Shown here one piece after another: positions 60,001-64,000 of a stretch of 64,000 nt of DNA (positions are counted from its first letter, which is position 1; each line of letters begins with the position of its first letter). Made by a program: the position numbers and the translations under genes. Origin of the DNA: Myxococcaceae bacterium (lineage in GTDB: Bacteria; Myxococcota_A; Polyangia; Polyangiales; Ga0077539); NCBI GenBank assembly GCA_004297725.1, contig SCUS01000071.1:124001-188000 (forward strand), in the 5' to 3' direction. The notes beneath the pieces are model-generated. The model searched no databases. It was not told where the DNA came from and worked only from the letters and a program-made list of their open reading frames with translations.

Positions 60001-60192
60001 CAGCCGCTCGACGTCCAGCGCCCCGAGCGAGGGAGCCGCGGTGAGCACCTGCACCTGGACGTTAGTGAGGTCGGGCACCGCGTCGATGGGCAGCGCCATG
60101 AAGGCCCGCACGCCGAGCGTGATGAGCACCACCACGCCCAGCAGCACCGCGATGCGGTGGCGAATGCTCGCCGCGACGATCCAGGACAGCAT
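57088..60192 (-). CDS. czcA: Heavy-metal efflux RND transporter (CzcA/CusA family)
   Basis: A 1034-residue inner-membrane proton/metal antiporter, full length for the HME-RND family. The N-terminal helix is followed by the ALPIDAVPDLTNVQVQVLT motif, which is typical of the metal subfamily. The proton-relay motif DFGLVVDGAIILLEN, with Asp395, Asp401 and Glu408, indicates CzcA-type (divalent) rather than hydrophobic-drug pumps. Two sets of periplasmic and transmembrane repeats are present. It lies 10 bp after czcB. The exact metal (Co, Zn, Cd, Ni or Cu) cannot be fixed from what I can read. Confidence 0.93.
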   Translation of the reverse strand: MLSWIVAASIRHRIAVLLGVVVLITLGVRAFMALPIDAVPDLTNVQVQVLTAAPSLGALDVERLVSAPVEMALSGIPEVKELRSLSRYGVSAVTVVFDDHVDAQVARNRVNERMPRIRGEVAAEIGVPEMGPLATGLGEVYQFEVRGEGRSPMELRSILDWQIAPRLRLVPGVIEVNVFGGELRTYEVTVDPQRMAVRHVALGEVITALERNHVAVGGGAIQRGPEGLLVRGDAMIRSLDDLGDIVVSHRGGAPIYVRDVASTRFAPMLRQGAATRDGRGEVVVGMTLMLLGDNSRVVSRAVGDAVRLINPTLPPGVRIDPFYDRTTLVERTLSTVSLSLVEGGLLVVVVLFLMLRNLRAGLVAAAMIPLCMLSAFIGMRALGISGNLMSLGAIDFGLVVDGAIILLENAVHHLAQEGAALKRPLTREERDRVVLRSALEVRGATAFGEVIIALVYLPVLTLQGIEGKTFQPMALTVLFALAGAFVLSLTFVPALASLLLPADAKDLPSPVVTAARWAYEPVLRATLRWPTVTLGVALLCFGGSVALARSLGSEFVPQLNEGAIIVETVRQPSTSLAESVRQSTIIERVLKRFPEVTTVVSKTGRPEIANDPMGVEQSDVLVMLRPEAQILPAVEREALITRMHDALTRAVPGVGFGFTQPIQMRMNELLSGVRADVAVKVYGDDLPTLARLGGQVARALRGVRGATDLRTDRVEGMPVLRATIDRHAAARLGADAEEALAMVEAIGGRTVGSVLEGRQRYPLRVRLPEGLRDDVEALRRLPVHIAGDATVPLRDVARLEVIDEPVVINREALARRLVVQTNVRGRDLGGFAEEAQRAVRRSVRLPPGYRLEWGGQFENLERAKLRLAIVVPLALGLILALLYMSFRSVGATLLIFANVPFAATGGIVALWSRGLPLSLSASVGFIALFGVAVLNGLVLVTQIRQLREQGSGLVAASREGALRRLRPVLTTALVASLGFVPMAITSGAGSEVQRPLATVVIGGLVSSTLLTLLVLPSLYAWLGRVLGPKPAPPA

Positions 60193-60202
60193 CGGGGGGC
60201 GC

Positions 60203-61357
60203 TCAGTCCTCTTCGAGCGACGCGCGCTCGAGCTCGCCGCGCAGGCTGAAGGCCCCGTGCACGACCACCACGTCGCCCGCCGCGACGCCCGCCGTCACCG
60301 GCACCTGCCCCGCCCTCGGGGCGCCCACGCGCACCGGCCTCGGGGAGAAGCGCCGCTCGCCCACCTGCACGAACACCACCGGCGAGGCCTCGTGGGTCAG
60401 CACCGACTCCTCCGGGATCCACAGCGCCGCAGGGCCCGAGCGCAGGGTGATCCACGCCGCGAGGCTCATGCCCGCGCGGAGCGACGCCCCGACGCCCGCG
60501 AGCGAGGCCCGGCACTCCACCATCCTGGTCGTCGGGTCGACCAGCTCGCCCACGAAGTCGAGCGTCGCGGGGAGCGCCACGCCCGGCTCCGCCGCCGTGC
60601 GCACCTCCACCGCGGCGCCCGGGTGCACCTGCGCCATGTCGGCCTCGGGCACCCGGAGGATGGCCCACACCGCCCCCGGCAGCGCCACCGTCGCGACCTC
60701 CTCGGTGCCCGACACCACCTGGCCCAGCGACAACGGGAAGGCCACCACGCGCCCCGCGATGGGCGAGCGAACGATGCTCCTCGACTCGCCGTGGGAGGTG
60801 CGCGCCCGCAGCGAGCGGATGTCCCGCTCGGTGAGCCCGAGCACGTGCAGGTGCTCCTCGCCCTCGTGCAGCGCCGCGGTCGCGGCCTCGGCGTCGGCCT
60901 CGAGGTGGCGAAGCTCCTGCACCGAGCCCACGCGCTCGCCCACCAGGGCCCGCTGGCGCTCCAGCGCGTCCGTCGCCTCGCGCGCCCTGGCCACCGCCGT
61001 CAGGTACTCCGTGGCCACCTGGTGCAGCTCGACGGTGTCGATCTCCGCGAGCGGAGCCCCCACCGCCACGGTGTCCCCGAGCCTCGCCCGCAGGGCCACC
61101 ACCCGCCCGCTGAAGCGCGCCCCCACCCTCGCCACGCGCTGCGGGTCGGCCATCAGCGTGCCGATCACCGGGAGCCTCGCAGAGAGCGCCGACGGGGTGA
61201 GCGCGGCGGTGCGCACCTCGGCGTTGCTCATCCCCTCGGCGGTGAGCTCGACCACCGGCGTCTCCTCCCGCGCGGGCTCCGCCGGGCGGGGAGCCTCCCG
61301 CTCCGGACCCCGGCACGCGGCGGCGACGACCATCAGCGACAGCAGCAGCGCTCGCAT
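60203..61357 (-). CDS. czcB: Periplasmic adaptor subunit of metal efflux (CzcB/CusB family)
   Basis: A 384-residue membrane-fusion protein, probably a lipoprotein (signal peptide ending VVAAAC). In order: an N-terminal linker, a barrel-sandwich strand (VARVGARFSGRVVALRARLGDTVAVGAPLAEI), an alpha-hairpin (about 115-190), the returning lipoyl half (RSIVRSPIAGRVVAFPLSLGQVV), a beta-barrel, and a membrane-proximal domain ending with VVVHGAFSLRGELERA. The start lies one base after the czcC stop (TAGGATG), and czcA follows 10 bp downstream. I see no His-rich metal-binding extension. Confidence 0.9.
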   Translation of the reverse strand: MRALLLSLMVVAAACRGPEREAPRPAEPAREETPVVELTAEGMSNAEVRTAALTPSALSARLPVIGTLMADPQRVARVGARFSGRVVALRARLGDTVAVGAPLAEIDTVELHQVATEYLTAVARAREATDALERQRALVGERVGSVQELRHLEADAEAATAALHEGEEHLHVLGLTERDIRSLRARTSHGESRSIVRSPIAGRVVAFPLSLGQVVSGTEEVATVALPGAVWAILRVPEADMAQVHPGAAVEVRTAAEPGVALPATLDFVGELVDPTTRMVECRASLAGVGASLRAGMSLAAWITLRSGPAALWIPEESVLTHEASPVVFVQVGERRFSPRPVRVGAPRAGQVPVTAGVAAGDVVVVHGAFSLRGELERASLEED

Positions 61358-61358
61358 C

Positions 61359-62618
61359 CTACGGCTCTACTCCAGCGGCGACATCGAGCGCGACCCGCGC
61401 CCGCACCCACGCCAGCAGGGCGTCGACCCTCGCGGCGCGCGCGTCCATCGCGGTGCGTCGGAGCACCAGCACCGTGGCCAGCTCCGAGCGGCCCAGCTCA
61501 TAGGCGCGCGTCGCGAGGCGCTCGGCCTCGTCCACCGCCCCGAGGGCCGTGGACATCGCCTCGAAGGCCCTCGCCGCCCCTTCGCTCCGCCGCCACGCCG
61601 CCACCACCTCGGCCCTCGCCCTCGCCCTCAGGGCCTCTCGCTGCGCCTCGCGCGTCGCCGCCACCGCGGCGCTCACCGCCCTCGCGGTCTGGTTGCGCTG
61701 GTAGATCGGCAGCGGCAGGTCGAGGCCCGCCTGCACGAAGACCTCGTTCTCCCGGATGCCCTGCACCATCAGCCTTGGCACCGGCGTCCCGGCCCTTCGC
61801 TGGACCTCCACGTCGGCGCGGGCGAGCTGCGCCATGGCCCCGGCGGAGAGCACGTCGCTGCGCCGGTCGGCCCTCGCCAGCAGCTCATCGAGCTCCGCGG
61901 GGGGCGCCGGGGGAGCGAGCGTCCCGGAGACCTCCGTCGGCGACTGCGGGTCGAGGCTCAGCGTCGCCAGCAGCTCCGAGCGCAGCGCCTCGCGCTCGGC
62001 CCTCGACCGCAGCACCCTCGCCGAGGCCTCGGCCCTCACGGCGCTCGCCATCGCCACGTCGGTGTCTCCCGTGGCGCCCGCGGCCCGCCTCAGGCCCGCC
62101 ACGCGGGCGAGGCCCTCGTCGAGCGCCGCGCGCGACTCCGAGAGCCGCAGCATCTCGTCGGCGCCCAGCACCCGGGCGTAGAGGTCGAGCGCCTCGCCGA
62201 TCGCCACCCGGGCGCTGTTGCGAAGCTCCGCCTCGGCGGCCTCGGCCGCGGCTTCGGCGTGGCGCTCCCTGGCGCGCGGCGAGCCCGAGAGGTCGATGGG
62301 CCAGGTGAGCGCGAAGCTGAAGTCGGGGATGGCGCCTCGGTCGCTGGTCCATCGGGGGCCGCTGCGGAGCTGGAGGCTGGGGTTCTCCCTCGCGGGCATC
62401 GAGGCGCCCTCGCGCAGCGCGCGGGCCTCGCCCGATCGGGCCGTCGCCACGCGCACCCCCCACGACCGCCGCCGGGCCTGGTCGATCACGGCGTCGCGGT
62501 CGAGCGCCTCCGGGCCAGGCTGCGCGTGCGCGGTCGCGGCCGCCGAGAGCGCGAGCAGCGCGAGGGCCACGCCGAGGAGCCACGGGCGGGAGCGACCGAG
62601 CGGCCTCGCCAGCGTCAA
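61359..62618 (-). CDS. czcC: Outer-membrane efflux channel (CzcC/TolC family)
   Basis: A 419-residue outer-membrane factor with paired coiled-coil repeats. The TTG at 62618 starts a clear signal peptide (RPWLLGVALALLALSAAATAHAQ). It is the only ATG, GTG or TTG in frame between the probable transcription start at about 62722 and that peptide. The body has the OEP pattern twice: ENPSLQLRSGP, FSFALTWPIDLSG and a long Ala/Glu helix, then VFVQAGLDLPLPIYQRNQTARAVSAA and a second helix ending RSELATVLVLRRTAMDARAA. The frame is open to 62873, but the extra part has no signal-peptide character. It is the first structural gene of the czc operon, overlapping a 35-codon leader ORF. Confidence 0.85.
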   Translation of the reverse strand: MTLARPLGRSRPWLLGVALALLALSAAATAHAQPGPEALDRDAVIDQARRRSWGVRVATARSGEARALREGASMPARENPSLQLRSGPRWTSDRGAIPDFSFALTWPIDLSGSPRARERHAEAAAEAAEAELRNSARVAIGEALDLYARVLGADEMLRLSESRAALDEGLARVAGLRRAAGATGDTDVAMASAVRAEASARVLRSRAEREALRSELLATLSLDPQSPTEVSGTLAPPAPPAELDELLARADRRSDVLSAGAMAQLARADVEVQRRAGTPVPRLMVQGIRENEVFVQAGLDLPLPIYQRNQTARAVSAAVAATREAQREALRARARAEVVAAWRRSEGAARAFEAMSTALGAVDEAERLATRAYELGRSELATVLVLRRTAMDARAARVDALLAWVRARVALDVAAGVEP

Positions 62619-62722
62619 CGCGGGCGGTCTCCGCCGGGGGCTCCGTCGAGGGTCGATGGACGAGCCGGGGTCCGCAGGGGCGCGGCGGTCTCGTGGTCGA
62701 CGGGCCGCGAGGGGTGAAGCAC
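62615..62722 (-). CDS. Putative 35-residue leader ORF overlapping the czcC start
   Basis: From a GTG at 62722 the frame runs 35 codons (MLHPSRPVDHETAAPL at the start, GDRPR at the end) to a TGA at 62617-62615. That TGA overlaps the czcC TTG start as TTGA. The GTG lies 6 bp after a -10 hexamer, so the mRNA would begin with it. The arrangement suggests coupled translation of czcC. The peptide is Pro/Arg-rich with two His and several acidic residues. I cannot tell whether the peptide itself has a function. Confidence 0.4.
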   Translation of the reverse strand: MLHPSRPVDHETAAPLRTPARPSTLDGAPGGDRPR

Positions 62723-62728
62723 GGCGCG

Positions 62729-62758
62729 ACCCTACCGCCGCGCAAGATCGACGGTCAA
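62729..62758 (-). promoter_or_regulatory. Promoter of the czcCBA operon
   Basis: On the minus strand TTGACC (62758-62753), an 18-bp spacer and TAGGGT (62734-62729). The -10 ends 6 bp before the GTG of the leader ORF. No regulator gene is adjacent. The remaining intergenic sequence up to the next gene at 62962 holds no feature I can support. Confidence 0.5.
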
Positions 62759-62961
62759 TCGGCGTCGAAGGGCGTCCGAGCCTCCGGCTGGAGTCCGGAG
62801 TACGAGCGCGGGTCGAGCCGCGCGGCTCCGTCGATGCGGGGGCGACCTTCGACCCGCGACGCATCTCGACCACCCCCGTCTGCGAAGGTCGTCGGGTCGG
62901 CGAGGATGTTGAACGCGTCGACGTCTGGCTCCGACGGGACGCCGAGGGAGGGGGGGGAACG

Positions 62962-64000
62962 TCAGCGCGGGGTGAGGCGGAAGCCGCCGCCGCTCGTGAT
63001 GACGCGGCGGTTGTTGGCGCCGATGAGCACCGCGCGGGTGCCGGCGGCGTTCTCGACGCCGACGGTGGCGTGACGCGCGGTCTGGAGGTCGGTCATGGTG
63101 CCCATCGCGAGCGAGCAGTAGTGCAGCTCGATGACCTGCGTGGCCTCGAAGAGCTTCGCCTGGAAGCGCAGCCTCGCGGTGGGGTCTTCGACGAGTCCCC
63201 AGTCGCTCCACTCGACGACGAAGCGGCGCGCGGGGGCCGTGCCGACGACGCCGGCGCGCAGGTCGCTGCCGAAGGTGGGCCGCGGCGCGAGCGCGTCCCA
63301 GAAGGGCGCGACGACTCCGTTGGGCGCCTCGGCGAGCGGGATCGCGCGGTTGATCGGGGTCGGGGCGACGGTGCCCGAGGTGCCCGCGACGAGCTGCATG
63401 AAGCCGTTGGCGCTGAGTCCGTAGCCGGCCACCGCGTCGCCGAAGAGCGCGAAGGCGAAGGGCAGCGCGCGCACTGGGGTGACGTTGTTGACGGTGCTGT
63501 AGTGGCCGACCGAGGGCACCGTCTCGCAGGAGGCCGAGATGCTCGAGGTCACATAGAACTGCGGCGCGACGCGGCCCGTGAGGTCGAAGGTGCCGAGGGG
63601 CGTGGAGGCGGTGGCCGACGCGCCGATGCGGAGGGTCTGCGCGGTGGGGCCGTCGTTGGGGACCACGATGGCCTCGGGGGCCCCGTCGCTGCCGGTGTGG
63701 ACGCGCGCGCGGCAGGTCCCCGGGCAGGTCGTGTAGGAGAAGAGCTCGGCGCCGTAGGGCGGCGCGCCCGTCGGGGTCATCGTCGCGATGAGCTCGCTCC
63801 CCGGCGGCACCGTCGCCTCGTAGTAGAGCGTCGGCACGCCCGTGAGGCCGCCGAGACAGAGGGAGCCGGTCGAGCCTCCGCGGCCGAGGTCGGCGTGCAC
63901 GGTCGAGCCGTCGGTGGGCAGCGGGAGCGCGCCGTCGCAGGTGGCGTTGGGGGCGGGCGGGTCGACGCGCACGTCGAGGTCGAAGGTGCCCGCGGGGCCC
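62962..64000 (-). CDS. Probable secreted protein, 5' end cut by window edge
   Basis: At least 345 residues are visible; the frame is open to the right edge, so the N-terminus is missing. The visible part starts with FDLDVRVDPPAPNATCDGALPLPTDG. It continues as two beta-rich, prepeptidase-C-like segments (STVHADLGRG..., YYEATVPPGSELIATMTP...) with paired cysteines (SYTTCPGTCRARV). A second domain follows, with PVRALPFAFALFGDAVAGYGLSANGFMQL, VVAPFWDAL and IELHYCSL, resembling nidogen-like or secreted beta-sandwich regions common in myxobacterial exported proteins. No catalytic motif is recognised. It is transcribed toward the czc operon, from a separate unit. Confidence 0.68.
   Translation of the reverse strand, partial: GPAGTFDLDVRVDPPAPNATCDGALPLPTDGSTVHADLGRGGSTGSLCLGGLTGVPTLYYEATVPPGSELIATMTPTGAPPYGAELFSYTTCPGTCRARVHTGSDGAPEAIVVPNDGPTAQTLRIGASATASTPLGTFDLTGRVAPQFYVTSSISASCETVPSVGHYSTVNNVTPVRALPFAFALFGDAVAGYGLSANGFMQLVAGTSGTVAPTPINRAIPLAEAPNGVVAPFWDALAPRPTFGSDLRAGVVGTAPARRFVVEWSDWGLVEDPTARLRFQAKLFEATQVIELHYCSLAMGTMTDLQTARHATVGVENAAGTRAVLIGANNRRVITSGGGFRLTPR

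Noticed and set aside
62619..62873. N-terminal extension of czcC to 62873
   Set aside because: The frame is open, but the extension is Arg/Pro-rich, lies before the signal peptide and crosses the probable promoter at 62729-62758.

Overview
The window is very GC-rich with a strong G/C bias at third codon positions, so long antisense shadow ORFs are common. Gene content points to a myxobacterium (Myxococcota, probably a Polyangia/Sandaracinus-type genome). The evidence is an elbD-type ether-lipid megaenzyme, several lipoproteins with Asp/Thr/Pro-rich linkers after the lipobox cysteine, RCC1-repeat and Cys-rich repeat secreted proteins, and large hybrid histidine kinases with stand-alone CheB and CheR. 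I see no rRNA, tRNA, CRISPR array, phage or insertion sequence. It reads as an ordinary chromosomal segment.

Layout. 1-2.7 kb: topoisomerase III (cut by the left edge), diverging from a lipoprotein. 2.7-7.7 kb: a tightly coupled five-gene urate-degradation operon (puuD, allB, allantoicase-UraD fusion, uraH, allA) that takes urate to glyoxylate and urea. 7.7-9.7 kb: a radical SAM enzyme paired with a protein that has a ribosomal L7/L12-like C-terminal domain. 9.8-11.9 kb: an acidic propeller-like protein and a ferritin-like lipoprotein. 11.9-19.9 kb: a four-gene operon (HAD phosphatase, LarA-like protein, ElbD, SDR) of the ether-lipid type. 20-22 kb: a soluble PAS/GAF histidine kinase. 22-30 kb: three surface or secreted proteins (Cys-rich repeats, a membrane-anchored papain-like protein, a 14-repeat RCC1 lipoprotein). 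30-40 kb: a four-gene signalling operon (hybrid kinase, 2128-residue hybrid kinase with 12 HAMP-type modules, CheR, CheB). 40-41.8 kb: a degenerate thioredoxin-rhodanese fusion and a membrane protein. 41.8-54.5 kb: an SPFH/flotillin locus with two divergent arms, YqiJ-YqiK-giant AAA ATPase on one side and a SulP transporter fused to a gamma-carbonic anhydrase plus two SPFH proteins on the other. 54.5-57 kb: a secreted propeller-like protein and a gamma-butyrobetaine-hydroxylase-like dioxygenase. 57-62.8 kb: a CzcCBA metal-efflux operon. 63-64 kb: a secreted protein cut by the right edge.

Most interesting points: the radical SAM/L12-domain pair; the SulP-carbonic anhydrase fusion beside three SPFH proteins and a PilZ-tailed AAA ATPase; a recurrent extended -10 motif 6-8 bp before start codons that suggests leaderless mRNAs; a 35-codon leader ORF overlapping the czcC start; and a perfect 10-bp inverted repeat with the dioxygenase start codon in its loop.
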